64,000 nt of DNA from Myxococcales bacterium (GTDB lineage Bacteria > Myxococcota_A > Polyangia > Polyangiales > Ga0077539): positions 1-64,000 of the forward strand of contig JAUSAZ010000035.1 in NCBI GenBank assembly GCA_030652255.1, read 5' to 3'. A model generated the notes under the pieces. That model saw only the letters and a list, made by a program, of their open reading frames with translations. It ran no database searches and was not told the DNA's origin. Of this stretch, positions 26,675 to 35,262 are shown one piece after another. Numbering within the stretch: the first letter of the stretch is position 1; each line of letters begins with the position of its first letter. Both the position numbers and the translations under genes were made by a program.

Positions 26675-27736
26675 ATGGAAGCGGCCGGGAAGGCAGATCG
26701 GTGTCCCCGCTCCGTGGGGGTGTTCGCGGCGCTCGGGAGCGTCGCCCTCGCGTCCTGGCTCCTCGGCTGGGTGATCGACGTCGTCCTCCTCGCCTTCGCG
26801 GGGTTGCTGCTCGGGCTCTTCCTCCGGGGCGTCGCCGACTGGCTCGCGGCGCGCACGAAGCTCCCGCCGCGCCTGGGCGTCGCCGCGGTCTGCCTGGCGA
26901 TCATCGCGGCGCTGGCGGCCTTCATGTGGCTGGCCGCGCCCTCGGTCGGCCGCGAGGTCGAGGAGCTCGTCCGGCGGCTCCCGCGCGCCTTCGAGACCCT
27001 GCGCGCGAGCCTCGAGGGGCACAGCCTGGGGCGGTGGCTGATCGAGCGCACGCGGGACTCCGCGGACCGCCTCTCCGGCCGCGACGCGCTCGGGCGCGCA
27101 GGGGGGCTGTTCTCCTCCACGGCGGGCGCCCTCGCGAGCGTCATCGTGTTCCTCTTCGTGGGGCTCTTCGTGGCGCTCGACCCGGAGACGTACCGCGAGG
27201 GGGTGCTCCGCCTCGTGCCGTTGCACCGCCGCGCGCGGGCGCGCTTCGTCCTCGGGCGCACCACCCATGTGCTGCAACGGTGGATCCTCGGGAAGCTGGT
27301 CGCCATGGGCGCCATCGGGGTACTCACCTGGCTCGGGCTCCTGCTCCTCGGCATCCCCCTCGCGCCGACCCTGGCGCTCCTCGCCGCCCTGCTCACCTTC
27401 ATCCCGAACTTCGGCCCGGCGCTCGCGATGGTGCCGCCCGCCCTGCTCGCCCTGATGGAGGGCCCCGAGCGCGCGGCGTACGTCATCGCGCTCTACCTCG
27501 GCGTGCAGATCGTGGAGAGCTACGTGCTGACCCCGCTGCTCCAGAAGCAGACGACGTCGCTGCCGCCCGCGCTCACCATCGTCGCCCAGGTCATGATGGC
27601 CTCGCTGGCGGGGGGCATCGGCGTCGTGGTAGCGACGCCGCTCACGGCCGTGGCGCTGGTGGCGGTGAGGCACCTGTACGTCGAGGACGCGCTGGGCGAC
27701 CGGGAGGACGCGGAGTCGGTCGCCGCGGGTCGATGA
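26675..27736 (+). CDS. AI-2E/PerM family membrane transporter
   Basis: A 353-residue membrane protein of the PerM/AI-2E exporter family (DUF20). It has paired N-terminal membrane segments (ALGSVALASWLLGWVIDVVLLAFAGLLLGLFL, VAAVCLAIIAALAAFMWLA), an amphipathic middle part and a C-terminal hydrophobic half. The family hallmark is PTLALLAALLTFIPNFGPALAMVPP followed by LGVQIVESYVLTPLLQKQTTSLPP. Longer in-frame starts exist at 26540 and 26654. The ATG at 26675 is preferred because GAGAGGGGAGG lies directly upstream and the residues before it look non-coding. The substrate is unknown: family members have been linked to quorum signal export and to ion antiport. The stop overlaps an upstream in-frame ATG of the glyoxalase gene. 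Confidence 0.88.
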   Translation: MEAAGKADRCPRSVGVFAALGSVALASWLLGWVIDVVLLAFAGLLLGLFLRGVADWLAARTKLPPRLGVAAVCLAIIAALAAFMWLAAPSVGREVEELVRRLPRAFETLRASLEGHSLGRWLIERTRDSADRLSGRDALGRAGGLFSSTAGALASVIVFLFVGLFVALDPETYREGVLRLVPLHRRARARFVLGRTTHVLQRWILGKLVAMGAIGVLTWLGLLLLGIPLAPTLALLAALLTFIPNFGPALAMVPPALLALMEGPERAAYVIALYLGVQIVESYVLTPLLQKQTTSLPPALTIVAQVMMASLAGGIGVVVATPLTAVALVAVRHLYVEDALGDREDAESVAAGR

Positions 27737-27756
27737 GGACCACCAAAGGACACCCG

Positions 27757-28188
27757 ATGATCTCCGCCGCCCATTTCATCCTCTACGTGCGCGACCAGGA
27801 GGCCAGCCGACGCTTCTGGGAGCAGGGCCTCGGTCTGCCGCCCGCGCTGCACGTACCGGGGATGACCGAGTTCCATCTGCGCGAGGGCGTGGTGCTGGGG
27901 CTGATGCCCGAGCGGGGCATCCGCGCGCTGCTCGGCGAGCGGCTGCCCGACCCCGCCGCCGCCGCGGGCGTGCCGCGCGCGGAGCTGTACCTCCTCGTCG
28001 ACGACCCGGCCGAATCGCTCGCGCGCTGCCTCCGCGCCGGGGCGTCGCCGCTGAGCGAGGTGCTGCCGCGCGCGTGGGGACACCGCGCGGGGTACTGCCT
28101 CGACCCCGACGGCCACGTGATCGCCTTCGCGAGCGTGGGCGCGGCGCCCGCGGTCAGCGACCCTGGCTCCGCCGCATCGCCGCCATGA
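27757..28188 (+). CDS. Glyoxalase/bleomycin-resistance-fold (VOC) protein
   Basis: A 143-residue vicinal-oxygen-chelate fold protein. The two beta-alpha-beta modules are visible: AAHFILYVRDQEASRRFWEQGLGLPPALHVPGMTEFHL and RAELYLLVDDPAESLARCLRAGASPLSEVLP, ending in HRAGYCLDPDGHVIAFA. Potential metal ligands are the first-strand His and a Glu near the end of module one, while the last strand ends without the usual terminal Glu (VIAFAS). Metal-dependent catalysis is therefore uncertain. The ATG at 27757 has AAAGGA upstream at good spacing; another in-frame ATG at 27733 overlaps the transporter stop. The last 35 bases overlap the convergent small gene on the other strand. Confidence 0.88.
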   Translation: MISAAHFILYVRDQEASRRFWEQGLGLPPALHVPGMTEFHLREGVVLGLMPERGIRALLGERLPDPAAAAGVPRAELYLLVDDPAESLARCLRAGASPLSEVLPRAWGHRAGYCLDPDGHVIAFASVGAAPAVSDPGSAASPP

Positions 28189-28414
28189 CGGACAGCACGG
28201 CGCCGACGGTGCCCTCGAAGCCCGGCTGCTTCTCCAGCAGGTCGGCGAGGCGCGCGAGGTCGGCCGTGGTGTCGACCGCCGCCAGCCCCAGCTGAGACAG
28301 CAGGCCGTCGAGGAGCACCATGCCCCGCTCGACGCCGAAGACCTTCACCAGCTTGCTCTCGACGAGGCCGTGGAGCGCCGGGTCGCTCGCTGGCTTCGGC
28401 TCATTTCGATCCAA
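28154..28414 (-). CDS. Small helical protein, function unknown
   Basis: An 86-residue protein (DRNEPKPASDPALHGLVESK, then VFGVERGMVLLDGLLSQLGL, ADLARLADLLEKQPGFEGTVGAVLSVMA). It looks all-helical, with no Cys and no membrane segment. It begins inside the 3' end of the PAS-protein gene (14-base overlap), so it is probably translated together with it. It ends inside the convergent glyoxalase gene (35-base overlap). No family is recognised. The close coupling suggests a partner of the PAS protein, but the overlaps on both sides mean it could also be a chance frame. Confidence 0.55.
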   Translation of the reverse strand: MDRNEPKPASDPALHGLVESKLVKVFGVERGMVLLDGLLSQLGLAAVDTTADLARLADLLEKQPGFEGTVGAVLSVMAAMRRSQGR

Positions 28415-29414
28415 GCAGGGCCTCGAGTTCGGTGATGCGTGCGGTCGCCCGGTCGAGCTCTGCGCGCACCGCCCGGCTCTGCTCGACGAGCTCGCCGGAG
28501 AAGGCCTCGGCCGCGCGTCGGGCCGCCTCCCGCTCGCGCTCGGCGACCTTGCGGGCCGTCACGTCGTGGCCCTGTACGAAGATGCCCCGGGTCGCGCCGT
28601 CTGCGCCGCGCACCGGCTGGTAGATGAAGTCGACGAAGACCTCCTCGGGCTCCAAGGCCCCGCGGCGCTGCAGCAGCAGCCGCACGTCCGTGCCGACGTA
28701 GGCCTCGGCCCGGTCGTACACGCCCTCCAGCAGCGCCACGAAGCCCTGCTCGACGACCTCGGGCAAGGCGGTGCGCAAGGGCAGCCCGACGATGGCGTCG
28801 CGGCCGACCAGGCGGAGGTAGGCCTCGTTCGCCAGCGTGAACACCAGGTCGCGCCCCTCGAGGAAGCACATGAAGCCCGGCGCCTGCTCGAAGAGCATGC
28901 GCAGGTGCTCGCGCTCGGCGTCGAGCCGCGCGTTCTCCACCTGCACCGCCCGCGCGCGAGAGAGCACGCCCGCCGCGTCGGCCGGCTGGTGCCCGCCCTC
29001 GCCCCGGGCGCCGAGCTCGGTGACGTCGACGGTGTGCTGGAGCACGAACGCGACCCGCCCCGCCGCGTCGAGCACCGGCGAGTGGGTGGCGCTCCAGTGG
29101 CGCTCGGCGGTGACGAGCTGCCCGTCGACCTCCTTGGGGACGCGGTACGGGATGACCGCGAGGTGGTCGCGCTCGCCGGTCTCCAGCACGCGCTCGAGCG
29201 AGCGCTGGAGCATCCGCGCGGAGTCGTTGTTGGGGTCGTCGGGGTCGTTGGGAAACAGGTCGAAGAGGTAGCGGCCGAGCAGCTGGTCGAGGCGGCTGCC
29301 GGTCTCGCGGAGGTACGTCGCGTTCGCGGCGACGTAGCGCAGGTCGCGGTCGACGACCATGTACGCGTTGGGTGAGACCTCGAACAAGCCCTGGTAGTCG
29401 ACGTGGCTGGCCAT
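28401..29414 (-). CDS. Two-PAS-domain sensor protein without output domain
   Basis: A 337-residue cytoplasmic protein with two PAS domains. The first is at residues about 5-130 (GLFEVSPNAYMVVDRDLRYVAANATYLRETG, HWSATHSPVLDAAGRVAFVLQHTVDVTE). The second is at about 170-290 (MLFEQAPGFMCFLEGRDLVFTLANEAYLRLVG, PVRGADGATRGIFVQGHDVTAR). Each is followed by a helical linker, and the protein ends in a coiled coil (EREAARRAAEAFSGELVEQSRAVRAELDRATARITELEALL). No HisKA, HATPase, GGDEF or other output domain is attached, so it must signal through a partner. A TTGACA-like sequence on the minus strand at 29452-29447 lies very close to the start codon, which would give an extremely short leader. Confidence 0.88.
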   Translation of the reverse strand: MASHVDYQGLFEVSPNAYMVVDRDLRYVAANATYLRETGSRLDQLLGRYLFDLFPNDPDDPNNDSARMLQRSLERVLETGERDHLAVIPYRVPKEVDGQLVTAERHWSATHSPVLDAAGRVAFVLQHTVDVTELGARGEGGHQPADAAGVLSRARAVQVENARLDAEREHLRMLFEQAPGFMCFLEGRDLVFTLANEAYLRLVGRDAIVGLPLRTALPEVVEQGFVALLEGVYDRAEAYVGTDVRLLLQRRGALEPEEVFVDFIYQPVRGADGATRGIFVQGHDVTARKVAEREREAARRAAEAFSGELVEQSRAVRAELDRATARITELEALLGSK

Positions 29415-29483
29415 GTTCCGCGCCAGTTAGAGAAGCTGCCCGCCCGTGTCAATCGTCGCCCCGCGGTGGGGGGAAGGCCCTCG

Positions 29484-30344
29484 TCAGCCGCGCGGGTCGA
29501 CCGCGTCGCGCAGGGCCTCGCCGAGGAGGTTGAAGCCCACCACGGTCAGCAGGATCGCCAGGCCCGGCACCACGGTGAGCCGCGGCACGGCGCGGGTGAG
29601 CGACTCGGACTGGTGCAGCATCGAGCCCCAGGAGGCCGCCGGGGGCACCACCCCGACGCCGAGGTACGAGAGCGAGCTCTCGGCGACGATCATCCCGGCG
29701 ACCTGCGACGTGGCGATGACGATCACCAGCGGGACGACGTTGGGCAGCAGGTGCCGGGTGATGATCCGCAGGTGCGAGGCGCCGAGCGCGCGCGCGGCGA
29801 GGACGTAGTCGAGCTCCTTGAGCTGGAGGGTCTTGCCGCGGATCTGCCGGGCCATCGAGGGCCACGCGAGGGCCGCCAGCACCACGAAGATCACCCACAG
29901 GTCGGGCCGGTCGATGACCTTGTTGAGGGTCATCACCACCAGCAGGAAGGGGAAGGACAGCAGCGCGTCGACGAGGCGCATGAGCACCGTGTCGGCCCAG
30001 CCGCCGAAGTACCCCGCGAGCAGCCCGATGAGGGTGCCCACCAGCACGATGAGCCCGGTGGCGGCGAAGGCCACGGTGAGCGACACCCGGGCGCCGTAGA
30101 GCAGCCGCGAGAGCTCGCAGCGGCCCACCACGTCGGCCCCGAGCGGGAACTCCCGCGTCGGCCCGATGGGCACGCCCTGCGAGGTGAGCGTGCGGTTCTT
30201 GAAGGGCATGTCGGGGTCGTGCGGCGCGAGCAGCGGGGCGAAGAGCGCCGCCGTCACCGCGAGGAGCACCAGGATGAGGCCGACCCACGCGCCGCGGTTG
30301 CGACGAAAGCGGGCCACCGCGCGAGGATCAAGGATTGCTGCCAT
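29484..30344 (-). CDS. ABC transporter permease, DppC/OppC type
   Basis: A 286-residue inner-membrane permease from the ATG at 30344; an in-frame ATG at 30365 would add seven residues. The N-terminus has FRRNRGAWVGLILVLLAVTAALFAPLLAPHDP, the GAD (PLGADVVGR) motif of the peptide/nickel family follows, and the EAA loop EAA-like signature is ARALGASHLRIITRHLLPNVVPLVIV. The C-terminus AVDPRG is standard. Peptide-type importers need a partner DppB permease, two ATPases and a binding protein, and none is in this window. The start lies inside the 3' end of menE (17-base overlap), so it is co-translated with menaquinone genes, an unexpected context. Substrate unknown. Confidence 0.88.
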   Translation of the reverse strand: MAAILDPRAVARFRRNRGAWVGLILVLLAVTAALFAPLLAPHDPDMPFKNRTLTSQGVPIGPTREFPLGADVVGRCELSRLLYGARVSLTVAFAATGLIVLVGTLIGLLAGYFGGWADTVLMRLVDALLSFPFLLVVMTLNKVIDRPDLWVIFVVLAALAWPSMARQIRGKTLQLKELDYVLAARALGASHLRIITRHLLPNVVPLVIVIATSQVAGMIVAESSLSYLGVGVVPPAASWGSMLHQSESLTRAVPRLTVVPGLAILLTVVGFNLLGEALRDAVDPRG

Positions 30345-31794
30345 GGGGCGGCCGCGACGATACACCGTCTCCCCACGGGCTCAGCGCCGCTCCGTAGCGC
30401 GCCGCCGCCCCGGCCCGGTCGGGCTTGCCGCTCGGCAGCGCACCGATCGCGTCCACCCGCGCCAGCAGCCGCGGGCGCTTGAAGCCCGCGAGGCGCCCCC
30501 GGGCGTGCTCCGCCAGCGCCGCCCGCCACGCGGTCTCGTCGGCGACCGCGCCCCGCGCCACCACCGCCGCCGCCACCCGCTGGCCCCATACCGGGTCGGG
30601 TACTCCGAAGACCAGCGCCGCGGCCACCGAGGGGTGCGCCTCCAGGCACTGCTCGACCTCGACGGGGTAGACGTTCTCGCCGCCGGTCACGACCAGGTCG
30701 GTGCGCCGCGCGTGGATCGACAGCACCCCGACCGGGTCGAGCGACCCGAGGTCGCCCGTGTCGAAGTACGCCTCGTCCGCCAGCGGGCCCTGGCCCCAGT
30801 ACCCGCGCATCCGCATCGGCCCTCGCACCGTGATGCGACCCACCGCCCCGGTCGCGACGGGGGCGCCGTCGTCATCCACGATGCGCAGCTCGACCCCGTG
30901 CAGGGCTCTCCCCACGCCGCGCTGCGCCACCGGCTCGCGGGTGGGCGTCTGCGTGGCCACCTGCGAGCACATCTCGGTCATCCCGTAGGTGGCCAGCGCC
31001 CGCACGCCCCGCGCGGCGCTCTCCGCGAGCAGCTCCGGCGGGCACGCCGCGCCGCCCACCAGCAGCGCCCGCGCCCGCGCCAGCACGTTGTCCCGGTCGG
31101 CCTCCAGCAGCGCCCGCAGCATCGTCGGGACCACCGACACGAGGGTCCCGCCCGCGCGCACGGCGTCGAGCACCGCGTCCGCGTCGAAGCGCGGCAGCAG
31201 CACCACCGGGCGCCCCGCCCGGAGGCACCGGGTGAGCACCGAGAGCCCCCCCACGTGGGCGATCGGCAGGGCAGCGACCCAGCGGTCGGGGTGCTCCCAG
31301 CCCAGGTTGCGCTCGCTCGCGGCGGCGCTCGCGGCGAAGGCACCGTGGGTGAGCACCGCGCCCTTCGGGCGGCCCGACGTGCCCGAGGTGTAGATCATCG
31401 CCAGGGGGGCGCCCAGCTCGCAGCGCGGGAGCGCGGGCCAACGGCGGTTTACACCGTCCAGTAAGAGCGCGTCGACCCCGGCGTCGTCGAGCGCGAGCGC
31501 GACCTCCGCGTCGTCGATGAGGGCCCGCGCCTCGGGCTCCGTGAGCCGCGGGTGCACCAGCACGGCGGTCACCCCCGCGATCGCCATCCCGAGCAGCGCC
31601 ACCACCGTCTCCGCGCGGTTGCTCCCGCGCAGCGCCACCCGGTCTCCGCGGCGCACGCCCGCCGCCCGCAGCGCCGCGACGAAGCCCCCCATGCGCGCGT
31701 CGAGCTCGCCGAAGGTCCACGCCTGCCCGTCGGCGAGGAGGGCCACCTCGCCGCGCCTCCGCGGCGGCACCCGCGCGAAGGGGCTCGCGCTCAT
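30328..31794 (-). CDS. menE: o-Succinylbenzoate--CoA ligase (MenE)
   Basis: A 488-residue AMP-forming ligase that activates o-succinylbenzoate for naphthoquinone ring closure in menaquinone synthesis. The assignment combines the ANL motifs with the menC neighbour. Motifs are MIYTSGTSGRPKGAVLTHGA, then ALPIAHVGGLSVL (characteristic of MenE), LATYGMTEMCSQV, FDTGDLGSLDPVGVLSIHARRTDLVVTGGENVYPVEVE and the C-terminal LPSGKPDRAG. The frame is open for 500 bases upstream, but the ATG at 31794 gives the normal length and lies 11 bases after menC. The 3' end overlaps the permease start. Without menC beside it, a general acyl-CoA synthetase would be an alternative. Confidence 0.88.
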   Translation of the reverse strand: MSASPFARVPPRRRGEVALLADGQAWTFGELDARMGGFVAALRAAGVRRGDRVALRGSNRAETVVALLGMAIAGVTAVLVHPRLTEPEARALIDDAEVALALDDAGVDALLLDGVNRRWPALPRCELGAPLAMIYTSGTSGRPKGAVLTHGAFAASAAASERNLGWEHPDRWVAALPIAHVGGLSVLTRCLRAGRPVVLLPRFDADAVLDAVRAGGTLVSVVPTMLRALLEADRDNVLARARALLVGGAACPPELLAESAARGVRALATYGMTEMCSQVATQTPTREPVAQRGVGRALHGVELRIVDDDGAPVATGAVGRITVRGPMRMRGYWGQGPLADEAYFDTGDLGSLDPVGVLSIHARRTDLVVTGGENVYPVEVEQCLEAHPSVAAALVFGVPDPVWGQRVAAAVVARGAVADETAWRAALAEHARGRLAGFKRPRLLARVDAIGALPSGKPDRAGAAARYGAALSPWGDGVSSRPPHGSNP

Positions 31795-31805
31795 CCCCAA
31801 CCCTC

Positions 31806-32858
31806 TCAAGGTGCCCCCGAGCCCGCTGCCGCGCCCGTCGCCCGCCGCACCCACGGCCCCTGCGCCTGCGGCACCGGCACCCCCGGCCACGCGTCCAGCC
31901 CCGGGTGCCGGTCGAGCCCGCAGGCCCACGCCCCCGGCAGCGAGCGCGCCAGCTCGCACGCCGCCGCCAGCGCCACCGGACCATCCAGCAGGTGCGTCAC
32001 CACCACGCCCAGCCCCAGCGCCCCGGCGGCCAGCGCCGTCTCCCGCGCGGCCAGCCACCCGAGGGCCATCGGCTTCAGCACCACCGCCGCGCAGCCCCGC
32101 CGGGCGTCCGCGTCCGCCAGGAAGCGCGCCCGGTGCTCCGCGTCGATGAGCGCCTCGTCCGCCGCCCACGGCACCGCCCGCTCGCCCAGCGCGAACACCT
32201 CCGCGCCCGCGCAGGGCTGCTCGACGTACGCCACGCCGAGGCCCGCCAGCGCGTCGAGCCGGCGCCGGGCCTCGTCCAGGGTCCACGACCCGTTGGCGTC
32301 GAGCCGCCACGTCACCCCGGCGAAGCGCTCCCGCAGCCGCGCTAGCACCTTACGCTCCTGGGTAAAGTCTGCGCCGCCCGTCTTGAGCTTGAGCACCTCG
32401 AAGCCGCGCGCCACGGCCTCCGCGCAGCGCGCCTCGATGTCCTCGTCGCCGAGCGCGCCCGGCTGCGCGTTGCACGCCACCGCCTCCGCGTCGCAGCCCA
32501 GCACGGCCGCGACGGACACCCCCCGCCGCTGGCCCCACAGGTCGAGCAGCGCGACCTCCACCGCGCAGCGCGCCGACGGCAGCGCGTCCAGCGTCGGGAA
32601 GCGCCGCAGGGTCTCCGCCACGTCGCCGCTCGCCTCGCCCAGCCGGGGGATCACGTCGACCAACGCCTGGGTCACCGCGGCCAGCGTCTCCGGGGAGTGA
32701 CCCGCCAGCGGCGAGGCCTCGCCCTGCCCGGCGTGGCCCTCGTCGTCGACGAGGGTGAGCAACAACCCCTCGCGCCGCGCCGACGGGCGCGCGGCGGCGC
32801 CCGATGGGCGGCCGAGCGCACCCTCGTAGCGGCGCAGCGAGCGCGACCGGAGGCGCAC
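31806..32858 (-). CDS. menC: o-Succinylbenzoate synthase (MenC)
   Basis: A 350-residue enolase-superfamily enzyme converting SHCHC to o-succinylbenzoate. The superfamily residues are in place: the Lys pair in EVLKLKTGGADF, the first metal Asp in RLDANGSW, Glu in VEQPCAG, Asp in AADEAL and the catalytic Lys in VVLKPMALG. Start GTG at 32858, ten bases after the stop of the upstream lipoprotein gene. OSBS and N-acylamino acid racemase or dipeptide epimerase belong to the same superfamily and are hard to separate by motif; the adjacent menE favours MenC. The remaining men genes are not in the window. Confidence 0.85.
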   Translation of the reverse strand: MRLRSRSLRRYEGALGRPSGAAARPSARREGLLLTLVDDEGHAGQGEASPLAGHSPETLAAVTQALVDVIPRLGEASGDVAETLRRFPTLDALPSARCAVEVALLDLWGQRRGVSVAAVLGCDAEAVACNAQPGALGDEDIEARCAEAVARGFEVLKLKTGGADFTQERKVLARLRERFAGVTWRLDANGSWTLDEARRRLDALAGLGVAYVEQPCAGAEVFALGERAVPWAADEALIDAEHRARFLADADARRGCAAVVLKPMALGWLAARETALAAGALGLGVVVTHLLDGPVALAAACELARSLPGAWACGLDRHPGLDAWPGVPVPQAQGPWVRRATGAAAGSGAP

Positions 32859-32868
32859 CGCGGAGGCC

Positions 32869-34023
32869 CTACTGGCCCGCCCCGCCGAGCGAGCGGCGCA
32901 GCTCGCCCGTCGGCACGAAGGCCCGGCCGTCGACGGTGAAGGCCGCGCTGTCGTCGCCGCGCAGCAGGATCACCGCGCGCTGCGTGAGGTCGGCGGTGTC
33001 GAGCTCGCCGCCTACCGCGATCGCCACGATGCCGCCGTCGGCGCGCACCCAGCCGCCGACGCCGTGGAGGGTCGCGGGCGTGAGCGAGCGCGCCAGGAAG
33101 GAGCGCAGCCCGTTGGTGTGCATCGTCTGCCCGTTGACCCCGACCAGGAAGGCGTTGGAGTCGTCGGCGAACCAGACGCCGTTCCAGCCGCGGGCGTCCT
33201 CGAAGCCGCGGGGCTGCCACTCCAGGCCGTCCTGCCCGGTGCCCATGAGCACCACGCCGGTGTTCTGTCCGCCCACCGCCCAGCACGAGGTGCCCTGGCA
33301 GCTCACGGTGAAGAGCCGGTTGTCGGAGCCCTCGATGCGCGTCGGGTCGAGCGCCGCGGCCGCGCCGTCCACCACGCGGAACGCCACGCCGCGCTCGCCG
33401 ACCACCACGAGCTGCCCGTTGGAGCGCGCGGAGACCTTGTACAGGTTGACCTCGCGCGCCTCGGGGGGGACCTCCACGCGGGTGAAGGCGCTGCCGTCGT
33501 AGCGCACCAGCACCCCCTTCGGCCCGGTGGGCGAGGCGGAGCCCCCGACGAACCACGTCACGTTACCCACCTGGGTAAAGCCCCAGTAGGTGGGCTCGCC
33601 CTCGGGGAAGGTGAGCCCCGTCGCGACGGCCTCGCAGCCGACCCCCTCGCGGTAGCGCACGACGCGGCCGCGCTCGCCCGCGGCCCACGGGGCGCCGTCG
33701 ACCGGGGCGGTCCACCAGAGGACGGCGTCGGCGGCGCAGAGGGTGGTGAAGGTGCCCGGGTGGCGGTACACGAGCAGGCGCCCGGCGGACTGCGCATCGA
33801 GGCGCGCCGGGTCGACGCCCACGAAGCCGCCGGACAGGTACGCGCGGCCCGCGTTGGGGTCGCCGTAGACCGAGAGCAGCGATCCGCCGGGGAGGCCGTC
33901 GACGGCGACGCGGAAGAGGTCGGGCCGGGTGTCGGCCGCGGTGTCGTCGGGGCCGCACGCGAGCGCGAAGGCCGCGGTGGTGACCGCGAAGGCGGCGGTG
34001 ACGATGGACTGCCAGGTCTTCAT
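32869..34023 (-). CDS. Lipoprotein, probable beta-propeller, function unknown
   Basis: A 384-residue lipoprotein: signal SIVTAAFAVTTAAFALAC with acylated Cys near residue 23, then an Asp/Thr-rich spacer. The body is a series of short repeated strands ending in small aromatic or Gly motifs (GFTQVGNVTWFVGGSASP, VSARSNGQLVVVGERGVAFRV, TVSCQGTSCWAVGGQNTGVVL, NGVWFADDSNAFLVGVNGQTMHTNG). These recall YCF48/photosystem-stability-type or related propeller proteins, with repeats beginning W/F-x-x-x-D/S-x-x-x-x-x-A-V-G. Two Cys in one blade may form a disulfide. It lies between prsW (22 bases upstream) and menC (10 bases downstream), apparently in one transcript. No catalytic residues recognised. Confidence 0.75.
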   Translation of the reverse strand: MKTWQSIVTAAFAVTTAAFALACGPDDTAADTRPDLFRVAVDGLPGGSLLSVYGDPNAGRAYLSGGFVGVDPARLDAQSAGRLLVYRHPGTFTTLCAADAVLWWTAPVDGAPWAAGERGRVVRYREGVGCEAVATGLTFPEGEPTYWGFTQVGNVTWFVGGSASPTGPKGVLVRYDGSAFTRVEVPPEAREVNLYKVSARSNGQLVVVGERGVAFRVVDGAAAALDPTRIEGSDNRLFTVSCQGTSCWAVGGQNTGVVLMGTGQDGLEWQPRGFEDARGWNGVWFADDSNAFLVGVNGQTMHTNGLRSFLARSLTPATLHGVGGWVRADGGIVAIAVGGELDTADLTQRAVILLRGDDSAAFTVDGRAFVPTGELRRSLGGAGQ

Positions 34024-34045
34024 GGGGGGGGAGTGGGCCGGTGTT

Positions 34046-35161
34046 CTAGCGCCGCGCGAGCTCGGCGCGGAGGTGGTGGATGCGCTCGCGCAGCGGGGCG
34101 ATGAAGTCGAAGCTGATGGTGCGCATCTGGCCCTTCATGGCGCGGGTGGCGTGCCACTTGGAGAGGGCGAGGCGGGCGGCGGTGGCGATGAGCTCGCCGC
34201 GCAGCCGGCCCTGCGGCCCGGAGCGGGCGCGAAACTGACCGAAGGCCGAGCCGACGAGGGCGAGCTCGTCGCGGGAGAGGGTGCCGATGAGCACCTCGTC
34301 CTGGAGGTACTCGCGGATGATGCGCCCGCGGCGCAGCACCAGCGCGAACACCATCGCCAGGAAGGCCAGCACGAAGAGGAACCACAGCGGCAGGAGGAAG
34401 AGCACCAGCGGCACCTCGAGGGCCGCGGAGAGGACGGCGGCGCCGTTCCAGATGGCGTGCAGGAGCACCGCGGCGGCGTAGCCCAGGAGGGGATAGAGCC
34501 AGCGGGCCCACGGGCTGGTGCTCTCCCGCGAGAGCCCGAAGCCGATGCCGGTCATGGAGGTGAAGAGGGGGTGCGCCCACGGGGTGACCACGCCGCGCAG
34601 GATGAAGATGCTGGTGAGGTCGACGGAGGCGTGGCCGGTGCCCGCGCGGGCGTAGTAGACGACGTTCTCGACGGCGGCGAAGCCGAGGGCGGCGAAGGTG
34701 GCGTAGATGATCCCGTCGATGACGCCGTCGAACTCGCGGCGCCAGAAATAGAACATCCCGAAGAGGCTGAGGGCCTTGAAGAACTCCTCCACGAGGGGCG
34801 CGCACACGGCGGCGCCGACGGCCTCGCCCGCGACGGCCGACACCACGGAGTTGATGGGCGCCGAGAAGCCGCACGCGCCGAGGGCGCCCCAGGTGAAGAC
34901 CAGCGCGAGGGACCAGGTGGGCTCCGGGTCGTAGCGGTCGAGCAGGCGGGGCACGGTCATGTAGACGAGCACCGCGGGGAAGGCGAGCGCGGCGCCGTAG
35001 GCCATGGCCGTGTAGGCCCCGATGGGGTCGCGCCCGAAGAGCGGCGGCACCAGGAAGACGGCGTGGAGGAGCAGGCCCCCGACGATGGTGCCGAGGGTGA
35101 AGAGCACGAGGCCCACCATGCGGCGCGAGCGCTCTGGGTCGATGGCAGCAGAGAGGACCAT
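34046..35161 (-). CDS. PrsW family intramembrane metalloprotease
   Basis: A 371-residue membrane protein of the PrsW/CAAX-protease-like (M82) family. About eight hydrophobic segments are present. The putative zinc-site motifs are APLVEEFFKALSLF, then ALGFAAVENVVYYAR, TPWAHPLFTSMTGIGFGL and LLHAIWNGAA; these correspond to the EExxK, F..VEN, H..F and HxxWN signatures. A basic cytoplasmic C-terminal region of about 90 residues follows the last membrane segment, which is longer than in PrsW of Bacillus. The family founder cleaves an anti-sigma factor; the target here is unknown. It is the first gene of the minus-strand run ending with the ABC permease. Confidence 0.9.
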   Translation of the reverse strand: MVLSAAIDPERSRRMVGLVLFTLGTIVGGLLLHAVFLVPPLFGRDPIGAYTAMAYGAALAFPAVLVYMTVPRLLDRYDPEPTWSLALVFTWGALGACGFSAPINSVVSAVAGEAVGAAVCAPLVEEFFKALSLFGMFYFWRREFDGVIDGIIYATFAALGFAAVENVVYYARAGTGHASVDLTSIFILRGVVTPWAHPLFTSMTGIGFGLSRESTSPWARWLYPLLGYAAAVLLHAIWNGAAVLSAALEVPLVLFLLPLWFLFVLAFLAMVFALVLRRGRIIREYLQDEVLIGTLSRDELALVGSAFGQFRARSGPQGRLRGELIATAARLALSKWHATRAMKGQMRTISFDFIAPLRERIHHLRAELARR

Positions 35162-35262
35162 AAGGGCGGGTGGGCGGACGATACCTCAGCCGGGCCGTCG
35201 CGAGGTTGGCACGCCGCGGCCCTGGGATGGACACCCCGGATGGCGATAGATTCCCCGACGCC

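Noticed and set aside
23596..27486. A 1296-residue minus-strand frame over the LamG lipoprotein and PerM genes
   Set aside because: It spans genes on both strands, has compositionally biased Arg/Gly/Ala sequence and no motif. It is a shadow of the Cys-repeat gene.
30345..30365. Longer start for the DppC-type permease at 30365
   Set aside because: The extra residues are YRRGRP-type without a better ribosome site and would increase overlap with menE. The ATG at 30344 is preferred, though either is possible.
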